64,000 nucleotides of DNA, from contig RQTK01000178.1 in NCBI GenBank assembly GCA_003991915.1, positions 245,715 to 309,714 on the forward strand, written 5' to 3'. Within the stretch, counting starts at the first letter, position 1; each line of letters opens with the position of its first letter. This document shows, piece by piece, positions 49,801 to 62,400 of the stretch. The position numbers were made by a program, and so were the translations under genes. The notes beneath the pieces are model-generated. The model saw only the letters and a list, made by a program, of their open reading frames with translations. It was not told the origin of the DNA and ran no database searches. Source of the stretch: Elysia chlorotica (taxonomy: Eukaryota; Mollusca; Gastropoda; Plakobranchidae).

Positions 49801-50419
49801 CGGATCTAAAACTGTGTCTACGTTGTGGAGATCTAGAGCAATGTCTGTTTTCACTTTGTCGTGGATTTAGATCCAGATTTGGACCAGTATCAATAGGCCT
49901 AGATATGGATGGTTGATAGAGTTTTGTTTGTGATTGTGTGGTTGGGGGAATTTGATTTGGATTGAGTGTTGCTGCTAAGTATCTGGATCGTCTTAAACGA
50001 CTTCTCTTTTTCTCACCTGCCATCGTAATAGATCTAACCTAGATCTAGATCTTCAAATTTTGCTCATGATACAGTTGAGTCATGCTTCTTGGTCAAATAA
50101 TATTCAGATCTAGTTTCTAGATTATTCCTGATTTAAGTGTCTCTGTTTTTAAGTGACAGGGTAAGTCTGCGGTGATAAACTTTTTAAAATTGCCGCTCTC
50201 AAGTGCCAAAGTGCACACCTTTTTCCGAAACGCGCTACTTTTACAAAAAGGAAGAAGAAAGCGATTGGCCTAATAATACAGATTGGTCTTTGCGGGAGGG
50301 GTACATTGGATTTTTATACAATATCAAAGGTCTAATAAAACGTTGCTTTAAAAAAAATGGTGGTCATGTCCCTAATCTGATTATAGTGGTTCATAAAAAT
50401 ATGTTTTGTATTATTGTTT

Positions 50420-50466
<47 letters not shown>

Positions 50467-53400
50467 ATTATTATTATTATTTAAATACTTTTATTATTAA
50501 AAACTGCAACACTTTCTGTTGCAAGTGTCGGCTAGAATGAAAGTTCCAATTATTCCTTAGAAAGTGAGGTTCTTGTATATTTTTAAATACTTGCTTCATT
50601 TTGAATTTCGAATCAAGATGTAAGCTTATATATTATGTACTATGGATTCTTTTTGTAACAAGTAAATGTAAACATTTCCCTCTACAGATGCTACAATAAT
50701 TCAACTGGAGAAAAGAATTCAGGCGCTCCAGCGCCAAAAATTACAGACAGAACTCTCAGAAAAATCAGATGAGGAGAACAGAAATACTATTGACACGTTG
50801 GTTGAATCCCAATTTAAATTTTTTTTTTTTTTTTTTTAATATTGATGATATTTAATGGATCACATTAGTGCAAATGTGCTTAGCAATTCTATATAACTAA
50901 AAAAACATTACCTTTACCACAGAAGTGCTAACAAAATAAACTTCATACAAAAAATATAGGACTATCATAATTATCCATCTTAAAATGAGGTACTTTTGTT
51001 TTCCCTTATTTAATACAATGACTATTTCTATTAGCTTTATTGGTTAGTTTTTATGTATATCCATTGTCAACTTTCTATACTAGCGTCTGGTCATAATTTT
51101 TTGTTTTAGTGTGTTCAATAGCGTAATACACAGTTGATGTCTACATTGCAAAGTCTTAATGAATTCAATGTTGTGACAGTGAATATTGTAAGTTAAAGAA
51201 GTAAGGATTCGTCATTGTATTGCATATAAGATTAAATATGATGTGGGCTAGATCTGGTCAAGGTTATTATCTAACCGGAAAAGAATATCACTGGCTTTTA
51301 TATTTTTCTACTTTGAAGGTATCGGTGAGCAAGTTTTAGCTGTGTAAGGGCATTTTATAATTTTACTTTTTATGAATCTAAATTGAAGTTCACAAAGAAG
51401 GTAAAATGGGCAGAAAAACTCTCGCTCCTCTCCCTCTCTCATTATGTTAACTGGGTGGTGCTAAATCTGGATTTAGTATAGTAATGCAGCTCTACTCTTG
51501 ATCCCTGACAATGGGCAAACAAACTTTGTTTAGATGGAGTTCTAGTATCTAGAGCAGCAGAAGAAGAGGAGGGCAATAAAACTGTGTGCTGCTGTCATTG
51601 TCTCTCTGAGACGTAGATCTACTGTACATATCATGTGTAGTAGTGTACTGCGCATTTGCATTACGCACGCACGGCACGCACACACACACGTGTGCGAACA
51701 CACACACAAAAAGCCTTAGGCCTAACAGATCTGCTATCAACCAAAGATATTTTATAATCTCAGTTAAGTCTACTACCAGTCTCGTATGCTTGAGCAGCAT
51801 CAACTTCTTTAGAAAATGTTCAGTAAAACTCAAGGTGAACGACAATTCTTATTCATTGAACACAGACAAATGTTTTTTGTTTCAAACGAAATTTTAGCTA
51901 ATGGAGGAGGTAAAATCGCTTTGGAACAAAGATGTGTTAAAACTTTCAATAATTGAGAAAGACAGCCAAGAAAAAAATAATTAAAAGCATTGTAAATTAA
52001 ACACCTAGAGTCAACTGTTGTGTTTATTAGGACCTTGCCTGTAACGAAACCTTGGGCATAACGACTTTGCAACATCCAAGGTCCTCTGTATTTTGTCAAA
52101 GAGACAACATATTCAATTTCTTTTTAGTTTTTTAAGTTGTTCAAGGAGTCTAGCATCGCATGTGCATGTTTCAGGCATTTTATTACTTGGGAGTTCAAAA
52201 AATTACTCTGAAACAAAATTTAGGTTGGCAAGTCTGTCATCATCATGTTGGCTTTTTAGTTGTGTCAGACGTAACCTCTCGCACAATCTGTCTGAAAAGA
52301 TCCATGTCTTGGGCTATCTTTCCTGCCTCTGTGGGTCTCCTTTGTAGCTAGTCACTGATTTTATCCATGCTATTGCCGGTTTTTCTCTTTGATCCTAATT
52401 TGCTTCGAGATATGGTTTTGTAAACTACTGTGTCTGAAAAATATTTTAATTTCTCCTTGATGTTATTTAAAAGGCAGTTTAGTTAATTTTTAGTTCTCTT
52501 AGTGTGTCATAATTCCGCTTGTACCTTAAGTCATTCAATTTTAGCCCTTGGACACATGGTGCATCTTTTTCTTCTCATTATGTTCTTGGTATAAAAACTG
52601 AACAGATGGGGCAAGAGAATGCAGCCTGATATTTACTAAACATTTAGAAGAAAAAAAATCCTCCAAAGTGAACATTCTTTTGAGTATTTGTTATGAGTAA
52701 AATCTATTGTATATTTGGACACTAACTTCATTCCTTTTTCTTTTACAGGCTGAACCTGAAAGTGCAATCACTGGAACATTACAAAACACAGTATGAAATG
52801 CTAGAGAAAGAAAGCAGTATGCATGCTGAAGAAATCAGGAAGCTTTATTGTGAGGTATGTGAACAACTGTGGTTCAAAAAATTTAGTACATTTGTGGCCA
52901 TCTTCTTTTTATTGTGTTGGATAATTGCATTCACAGGTTAAATTTATCAGCACTTTGATTCTTACCTTAGCACAAATACCAAAAAGCTGCCAAGCAAAAA
53001 TTTTTTATTACTTAAATACAAAGCTGAAGCGCTAATTGATCATTGCCATAGTTTCCATATTGGGTGTCCACATAATTTTCTGAAATAGGTCTGGGTTTTA
53101 AGACATCCTCAAATGTCAAATTTGCTGAAATGCTTATAATGATTCTAACTTGATTAATATGCATATTGATCAATCTTTGATCCAATCTCCTGGGTAGAAC
53201 AATATGTGATCGATCGTTCAGTATAGGTTCAATTAATATTCTATTTCTTTCCATTCAGGGTAACAAATTGTTGTCATTGCCAATTCTGGTCTAAGTTTTA
53301 CTGTGACAATAGCAGCTGTTATGTTAATGTATAGATAGATTTTAAGTTAAACCATTGAAATTTTAAGATCAATCCCTTGTGCTTGCTTTAAATTAAAGTT

Positions 53401-56400
53401 GAACATGCTTTTACAAAAATGTACTCATGCCTCTCTATGGTCTATCTGAATGATGAGTGTTCCTGCATTTTATGAAAAGAAAACGCTTGGGCAATATTTT
53501 GAAAAAATATGATGGATTCGAATTGAAAAATGAATAGTTGCAAAAATTAGTTGAATCCAGTGCCTTATAATTATTTTATGAGGTTATTTTTATAGTTTCA
53601 AAAATAAAGTAAAAAAACAAACAAACACAATGCACCAAAATTAATGTTTTGATTTTGTTATTTTATGATTATGCTCAATAAATTGTATCATTAAAGTGGC
53701 TGAAGTTTAATGAAAAAAAATTTTTTTTACTCATCAAGATCAGGGACCTGGAACATAAAAACAACCACTACAAATCTATGCTGGACTCCAAAAAAAATTT
53801 TGAGGAAGACATGAAAGAGCAAGAGATACAGCTCAACACTGTAGTGCAGCAGCTCCAACAAATGCAGACAGCTAAAAAAGAATGGGAGACTGAACGCCAG
53901 TGCATGCAAGAGAAGATCAACAATCTAAGAGATCAAATAGGCTCTCTTAGAAATGAACTGGATGATGTTAACCCTTTGCAACATGGTAATTTTACAAAAT
54001 TATTACCCAATTTCTTACCCATTGGCAAACCTCTTAGGGTCTCTAGTGTAAATGATTCTCTTATAAGGTTTTATATCTCTGCCGTAAAAATGTGTATGCC
54101 TTATCAATCTTTTCTCCTCCATGACCTATTTGACAAAACACACATTTTTTTTTTAAACTGGAAAGGTAAGAAGCGTTTCTAAATTTTAGTGTTATATTAA
54201 TTATTCTCACATTCATTGTTTTACCCACATCGAAAAGAATAATCCCAATATGAACCTGCATGATTTGATATTGACGTGATAACTTCTCTGTAAAAAGTGC
54301 TTATTCATTCACCAAAAGCAACACAACTTGTAGTGGTCTGGGGAAAAAAATGCTCAGGATTATGATGAGATATTCTTAAGATACCATATTTAAGTTTGAC
54401 CTATTCTGAGTATAACATGTAGAATTACAGTTTTTATCGTCATAATTTAGTCAACCAGGGTGAATCAGGTACAAGCGGATATATGTTTTAAGCTAGAGCC
54501 TTATGAACATAGAATAACTATTCTTATATTGACCTTTTTCGTTTGGAAATAAAAAGTTATCTCTGGTTCTAGAAATGATAAATAGTTATAATTTTTCAAT
54601 TATAATTTGATGCACACTGTGAATAAATCAAAAAGTTGAAAGTCCGGTTCACCCTGGTAACTTTGCTTATTTATTCAGACCCGCAAACTTGTACCTATTT
54701 GATTGGTACTTACCAATTTTCGTCGTCAACCCAGATTTCACCAATAACCACAGGAATGTACCGATTTTCCAAACTGAAGATATTCATAAGCGCGGTCGCC
54801 GATTTTTTTTTCAACATCTGCATGTGTTTGCCGCTCATCAAGAGACACCAAAGTCTAGCCCGTTTCCTGGGCGACAGAAAGCTCATGATCTGCACCTGTT
54901 TCATTTTAGCCTAGTCCGTCTTGACGACGTATTTTATCATAGGCCACGGGTCATGTGCTCTTTATCGAAGCCTATTCTCTTAGATCTTAGTTGCTATTTT
55001 CTACCTAAATATGCCAATGTTAAAAAAAAATGTGAAAATATACAATCTCCCGGACAACACCGCTGTTTTTTGCAAAAAAGGTACATGTATTGGAGGTACG
55101 GCTACAGTGTTCCTCTCAATCACACGACCAAAACTAGAGATGAATAAAGAAAGTTTCCAGTGCTTTGTGCGTGGGCGAATAAAAATTTATGAACAATTTA
55201 ATTATTTTATCGATAGGCAATTTTTTTTTTTCTGATACTTGTTATACAGTGCTATGGAGATTGGGTTAGTCAACAACTTCAGCAATAACGATCAGTTCCA
55301 ACTCGTTGTTTTCTTTAGCGCTCATTCATCCAAATCATACTGATCACTCTATCTCGACTTTCAGTTCCAGTCATTGACACGGCCAGTTATTTTCAAGCAA
55401 GTAATGATTCTGATTTGCGTTATCATGAGATCAATATGTGTTTACAAACAAGCAACGTAGATCTAGTTAATCGTTTATACGTTTGATTACAACAATGTTA
55501 TGTAGTTGCCTCTTACATACATAGATGTGATCACCGTGTAACTGAAGATATATCAACTCATACATGCATCCTGGCCATATACAGGCAATATGCCGAGATC
55601 CATTTTCAGTGGTTATTTGTTCCTGAAGATAGACCGGCTGTCGTACGACGGTTAACAGCTTCTGCGTCGTACGACGGTTTCTGTGTTTTGCTAGGGGGAG
55701 GCAAAACTTGATCTGTGATAGTCTGTGTTGGACGACCGCCATTGTTTTCCGGCTCTCGATTCAAAACTTTAAACACACTTTTCTCCAGAATGCCTTCATA
55801 CGTATAGATTCAAGTAGTATATTTAGTCTCAGATAGTAATAAAATAGGGTCACAATAAAAATGATATATGAAATCAGCGTAGTTTTTTAAATATTTGAAA
55901 AGTTAGCTTATCGCATAACCGCTGGGCACAATTTGACCTACATAGCTGGCCAAACAAGAATCTAGGCTCGCATGTATGTGCTAAGAGCATTTCCCCGCTG
56001 ACCGGTGACCTGTGATCCTGGCATCACATGCTTCGGCTGGCATCTGTGTTCAGGGTTGTAACGGGAATCGACAGTTATGTGGTTTGGCGGGTAGAGATCT
56101 CAGATAGCGTCTTTTGGTTTAGTTTTCTTCTACGGATCAGCTGTGTTTGTTTGTTGAATGTTTTTATAACTTTGCTCCATGAAGATTAACTGAAAATTAT
56201 GTGTCATAGGTACGACATATCCTACTGTACTAATGAGTTTCTAACGTTTTGAAACTCTAAACTGTGCAGATCTGTCTAGAGTAGCGGTCGACTGATGGTC
56301 TAGACTGGTCTGAGCCCAAGTCGGGTATAGTCAGCGCCGGAGAATGAGTGCAAGTGATGGGTCACTCTGATTCCGGTGGCTCTACTGGGTGGTTTTATTT

Positions 56401-59400
56401 TATTTGGATTTCATTATCTGTTGTTTTTTTAGTACCGTAGTTACTTTTTTGGTGTTATTAGTTAGTGTGTAGAAACTCATGGGGGAGCTAGATAACAGAG
56501 AGTCTTCAGAGAAGAAACCCCCCTTATAGCAAGTGTTTCGGCCCTTAACTCCTGACACTCTAAGGGGGTCGGGCCACACCCAGGTCATGACTCCCGGGTG
56601 TCTCTCTGCCATCTTTTTTTTGCACCGCACAGGATTCGAACCCATACTCTTATCTTGGTAGAGTTGCTAATCCAAGCACTTATCCACTCAGCCAACTCGG
56701 CTCCCGATAGTTAGAGCATTTTTAATCTTTATGTAAGACCATCTCATTCCTTCTGCTCCAGATCCATTGGGAACTGTTCTCGGCTATCTCGGCCAGTAGC
56801 TTTAGAGCTTTTGTTCTTCCGCTGCCACATATTGAGAGCTTAGTCAGAAGGTCATAGGCTGATGACCCTATAAACCCTCTGGCACCAATCTCTACTGGCA
56901 TTATCACAGCTTTGTAACCGGCACTTCGCAGCTCTTTTGTCAGGTTCAGGTATTTTTCTCTTTTGTATATATGGGCCTCTTCCATTCTGCTTTCGTATGG
57001 AATTGTCAGTTCTACCATGATGATCTGATGCGTCGAAGCTGAATGGATTACGATATCAGGCCTTAGTCCAGTTTCTTTGATTACACTAGGGTGACCATCC
57101 CAATCTGGAAGGTCTGCTGAAATCGCTCTTTCAGAAATGTACATGTACATTAAATCTTAGGTGTAATAATTATTGATTTGTTTTTTGTTTCTTTTTCATA
57201 AGGCAATACAAGTGGTGAAACTATGGGAGTTGTTTTAGACATTCAAGTTGAAGAACTCAAAGGTCAGTTAAATGAAGCAAAACAAGAACAGGACAAGCTC
57301 CAGTCTTTGCTGATGTCAAATCAAGACTTACTGAAAGAGAAAGAAATGGAGGTACTGAAGCTTCAAGATAAGCTATGCGTTGCTCAGACTCAAATTTCTG
57401 AAGCTGACAGTCTTGTTAATCATCATGCTACAACTTTGGAACAGCAGAATACAAAAGTACAGGAGTTGACAGAGCAACTTGAACACGAAAGTCGTTTAAA
57501 ATCTGAACTGCAAAACTCTAATGACGATCTTCTGAGGGATTACAATAAAGTGCTCAAACAATGCTCTGATTATTCAGAGCAAATTTCTTCCCTAAATACA
57601 AAAATATTGGAAAAAGATGAATGCATTGAAAAAATAAAATCAGCTTTGGAACAAAAGGATTATGATCTCAAGAGTACACAAGAGTTGGTTTCTTGTAAAG
57701 ATAAATTAATGGAAACAATGAGATCTGAGATGGAGACTCTGGCTGTTTCTAATACTACACTGTCAGAGGATCTTTTGAAAAAAGATCACAAGATTATCCA
57801 GCTGCAACAGGATTGTGATAAGACAATAAAAGAAAGTAATGAAAAGCAAGCAGAGCTCACAGCTAATATTGATGAGATAAAAGAAAACAACCTTCAAACT
57901 CTTTCTGAACTTCAAGTGTCTCATGTTACAGAATTGTCAAATATGAAAGCACAACATGAAGAAGTGGTCAAAGACATGAGACAGACTGCAGAGCAAAATG
58001 CGTCTGAATTTCATGCCTTGCAAAAGCTTCTTTCACAAAAGGAAAAGGAATTGGATGATATGAAAATGGAAATGAATACTGTCTCTGGTTCTCTTCAATC
58101 AAAAGCAGAGCAGCTGGAAGAGAAAGAGGACTATATTTTTGAACTTAAGGCAGATTTTGAAAAGCAGTTAGAAGAGATGGATCAAAATAAATGTGAACTC
58201 CAGGCTTTGATAGAAAAACTACAGAAGGAGCTTGATCAAATGATCCAACAATTTCAGATGATTGAAAAAGAATTAGTTTTGAAAACTGAGGAAGCTTGTC
58301 AGAAAGAGGAACAGATCCATAAAATTCAATCTGATTTTGAAATGAAAGCAGAGTCTGCTGAACACAACAGCAAAGCGGCTTTGGAATCACTCAAAGCCGA
58401 AATTGAAGCTGTGAAAAATGGGGAAATTGAACTGTTTTCAAAGCAATTAGAAGCACAAAAAAATGATGCAGAGAAAAAAATCAATGAAAAGGAAATAGAG
58501 TTGGAAAAATTGGAAAGAACTGTCAAGGAATTAATAGACGAGAGGAAATCTTTGAGTGCAAAACTAGAAGAATCTGTAATGAAGCTGCATGATTCAAAAG
58601 CACAGGCTCATACAAAGTCAATGGAAATTTCAGAAAAAATTGAGATGATTAAAGGCCTTAAGACAACCTTTGAGCAGCAGTTGGAAGAGATGGATCAAAA
58701 TAAATGTGAACTCCAGGCATTTATTGAAAAATTGAAGAAGGAGCGTGATGAAGTGATCCAACAATTTCAAATGATGGAAAAAGAGTTAACCTTGAAAACT
58801 GAGGAAGCTTGTCAGAAAGAGGAACAGATCTATAAAATTCAATCTGATTTTGAAATGAAAGCAAAGGCTGCTGAACACAACAGCAAAGCGGCTTTGGAAT
58901 CACTCAAAGCCGAGATTGAAGCTGTGAAAAATGGGGAAATTGAAATGTTTTCAAAGCAATTAGAAGCACAGAAAAATGATGCAGAGAAAAAAATCAATGA
59001 AAAGGAAATAGAGTTGGAAAAATTGGAAAGAACTGTCAAGGAATTAATAGACGAGAGGAAATCTTTGAGTGCAAAACTAGAAGAATCTGAAATGAAGCTG
59101 CAAGATGCAAAAGCACAAGTTCATACAAAGTCGATGGACATTGAAGAAAAAGAGGAGACAATTAAAAGCCTCAAACAAGACTTTGAGAAGAAACTTTTTG
59201 TGCAAAACAGTAATGAAAAAACTCTTGGAGAGCTTCAGGAAAAAATAGAATCATTGAAGGAAACAAACATACAAGCATTAAGAGAGAAAGAAACCCACTA
59301 CAACCTAAATGTCTCTCAAATAAAAATGCAGTATGAGCAAAGTATGAATGAAATAACCAAGAGCATCAGAGAAAAAGATGTTCTTTTAGTAGAATTGCAG

Positions 59401-62400
59401 AAGACAATAGAAAATAATAATTTTGAGCTAGAAAAATCGAAGTCTAACCTAGAGTCTGCTCAGTCAGTTTTGAAACAGAAGGATGAAGAGATTTTATCCT
59501 GTAGACAAGAGTTAACTAGGCTTGAAAAACTTTGGCAGGATAAAGAGAGACTGATTGCAAGTGTCACAGAGGACTATGAAACGCAACTTTCTATGAACAA
59601 AGCAAACCACAATACCGATATGGAAGCCAAACTGAAAGCTGCTGAAAATGTGCGGCAAGAAGCCTTATCCAAGCAAAAGGCATCCCATGATTCAGAAATG
59701 GCCAAACAAAAAGAGAAGCATGAAGAGGAAGTGCAAAAGTTAGTGGAGGCAAATCAAACTGCATTGGAGAGGTACAAAGCTGCTCAGACAGATGCTGAAC
59801 AGAGGGCAGAGGAGCAGCTGAAAAAGGAAAGAGAGGAGCATGGGAAACTTATTGAAGCTTTGGGACAAGACTCGGACAAGGAGAGGGAGGGATATCTTCA
59901 ATCTCTCTTGGTCAAGAGACAGGAGGTTGAGCAACTTAGTGCTCAACTTAAAGATTCACAAAGTCAACTAGTACAGCAAGAGGTAATTTTAGTGCAGCAA
60001 TCCTTTTATATTGTTTGAACAAAATTTTGGACCTCAATAAAATGCATATCATTTTTTTTATTTAAAGGCATTTTTGAAACAAAATCACAGCATTTTCAAG
60101 ATGGTAGCTGAATTGGCATGTGTATTGCTTTTTTATGAGCATAGATATATTAGAAAAGCAATGTGCTGATTGGCTAAGTTATCTTAAAAGTTAAAGAGAA
60201 AAGTTATCTCATTTTCAAATGAGTAAAGCAGCTGTCTATATTTTTTAACACCTTTGTGGTTCAGGTATGTTCCATTCTGTAATTCGAACTGTCTTAATTT
60301 GAAATTATGATTCATTCCCAAGCAATTAGAATTAATTATGTTTCCACTGTATCTTATTTTATTTTATTTATTTTAATTGCAGCAACTGTCAGTAAATAAC
60401 AAGAAGGAGTTGGCAAGAATTCAAGAGGACTTGAAAAAAGAAAAAGAAAAATGTTCTCATGCTGGTGATCTACTTAGCACACAAATGTCAAAAAATAAAG
60501 AAATAGAAGAAATGTATAAATCACTGAAGTCTGAAATGGAACAGCTTGAACTTAAGCTTACCGAAACGGAATTACAGCTAGAAAAAGCCACTGAGTTTTC
60601 AAGCAAACAATCTAACGACTTAGATCAAGCAAAGTGCAACGTGCAACAAATCACGCACGAGCTGAATGAATTACACCAATCTTGTACAAGATTGAGAAAA
60701 ACGAATGAACACTTAGAGATTAAGTTGGATGAAAATAGCAAATTGAGCATTGCAGAATGTCAGTCCCTGAAAAACAACATTGTAGAAAAAGAAAATTTAG
60801 TTGAAAACTTATCTTATGAAGTGAAACAGAAGGATGAGAAAATTTCTACTCTCGAGCAAACACTTGCTGATCAAAATTCACACCTTGAAACACTTTCTTT
60901 AACACTTGATTGTGAGAAAAAGAAGTCTTTAGAGAGCAAAGAATTAATTAATCTACTTCAGCAAGATATTGTGAACAAAGAGGAGAGAATAGATAAAATT
61001 AACAAAAACTTCGAAGAACATCGCCTGTCTGTTGAGAAAGAAAACCAAACTTTGATATCTGAACTAGAGCTCAAGTACAAAGCTGCCAAAGAATGTGAAT
61101 TGAAAACTTTGTCAGATCAGAGGGAAGCTTTCAAAGAAGAAATGGAAAGATTACAGAGTGAGAAAGAGCAAAAGCTACAAGAACTAATCATCAATAAATC
61201 TCACCTGGAATCAGAGAATCAAAATCTCAAACAAGATCTTGATGCAAAGACCAAACAACATTTTGATATGACCACAGAGATTGAAGCTTTTGTCAGAAAA
61301 GCATCCGAGACTGAGAGTCAGCTTTCGAACATGAAAGAAACCCTTGAAGAGAAGACCGTTGATCTGGCAAATTATCAGAAAGAAATTACAGATTCAAAAA
61401 GGAAACTGCAGTCAATGGAAAATGAATTGCAGTTAAAGGTGGAGGAAGTGAGTGAAAAAGAGCAAATCATAACTAATTTGAAAAATGACTTTGCTGAGCA
61501 AATAAACCAGCTTCAATCAGGGAGCAAAGATGTCCAATTGGCAATTCAATCTAAATTTGAAGAGACTTTAAGGAATGAAATAGCTAAAGCCACAGAGCAA
61601 CGAACAATAATTGAAAATTATAAGCAACAATTGGATGAGCTGACTATCAAATACAAAAATGAGGTGATGGCACTCAATGAAGAAATTGCACAGCTGCATT
61701 TAAGGATTAAACAACTGGAAGAGCAAGAAAAGTCATTCTTATCCCAGCAAGATGCTAGTCAGAATTTATTGAAACAAAAAGAAGAGAAAGCTGAACAACT
61801 GTATCGTAAGGTTCAAGATCTTGAGCAGCTAGGAAAGCTGCAGCAGTCTGAGTATGATCAAAGTCAAGAGAATATAGTGAAAAAAGAAGAAGAAGTTACA
61901 GCACTGCAAAAGAAAATTGAATCCTACAGTTTACAGCTTTGCGAGCAGAAAGAACTTCTGGATGAAAAAGAACAAACAATTTCAAAGTGCCAACTTAAAC
62001 TAGAGAGTTATGAATTGCAAGTAAGTTAAAACTTGTACATTGTGTGATGCACTTAAAAGAATCTTTTTTTTTAAAACTTACCCCCCATAAATAAATGTCA
62101 GATGTTGAAAATGAAAAAATGCTTGAAAGAAACAATTGAGTATAACTTTTATAAGATGAGATCCCTAAACACGATAAATTAAAAAACAGTTATGAAAATT
62201 AAATGCAGATACTGCAATTGATTACATTTGATCAGCGTTAAAAAAACAACCATTTTCCCCCTTCAATTTAATAATACATAATGTATATCTTCATGTTACT
62301 TATTTCTCAAAATACGAGAATTGAATCTATATGTGAATGTATTTAACTATTATATTGTCTTCTTTTATATAATTATTTATGTATCTCTTTCAGGTCAATA

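Noticed and set aside
52093-52351. Frames in a moderately GC-rich intron patch
   Set aside because: Minus-strand pieces faintly suggest a transposon-type C-terminus, but no motif is clear enough to name.
54636-55235. Overlapping open frames of up to 152 codons in the NuMA-like intron
   Set aside because: No motif, no splice-compatible ends, and several frames are open together. It may be an old repeat, but nothing supports a gene.
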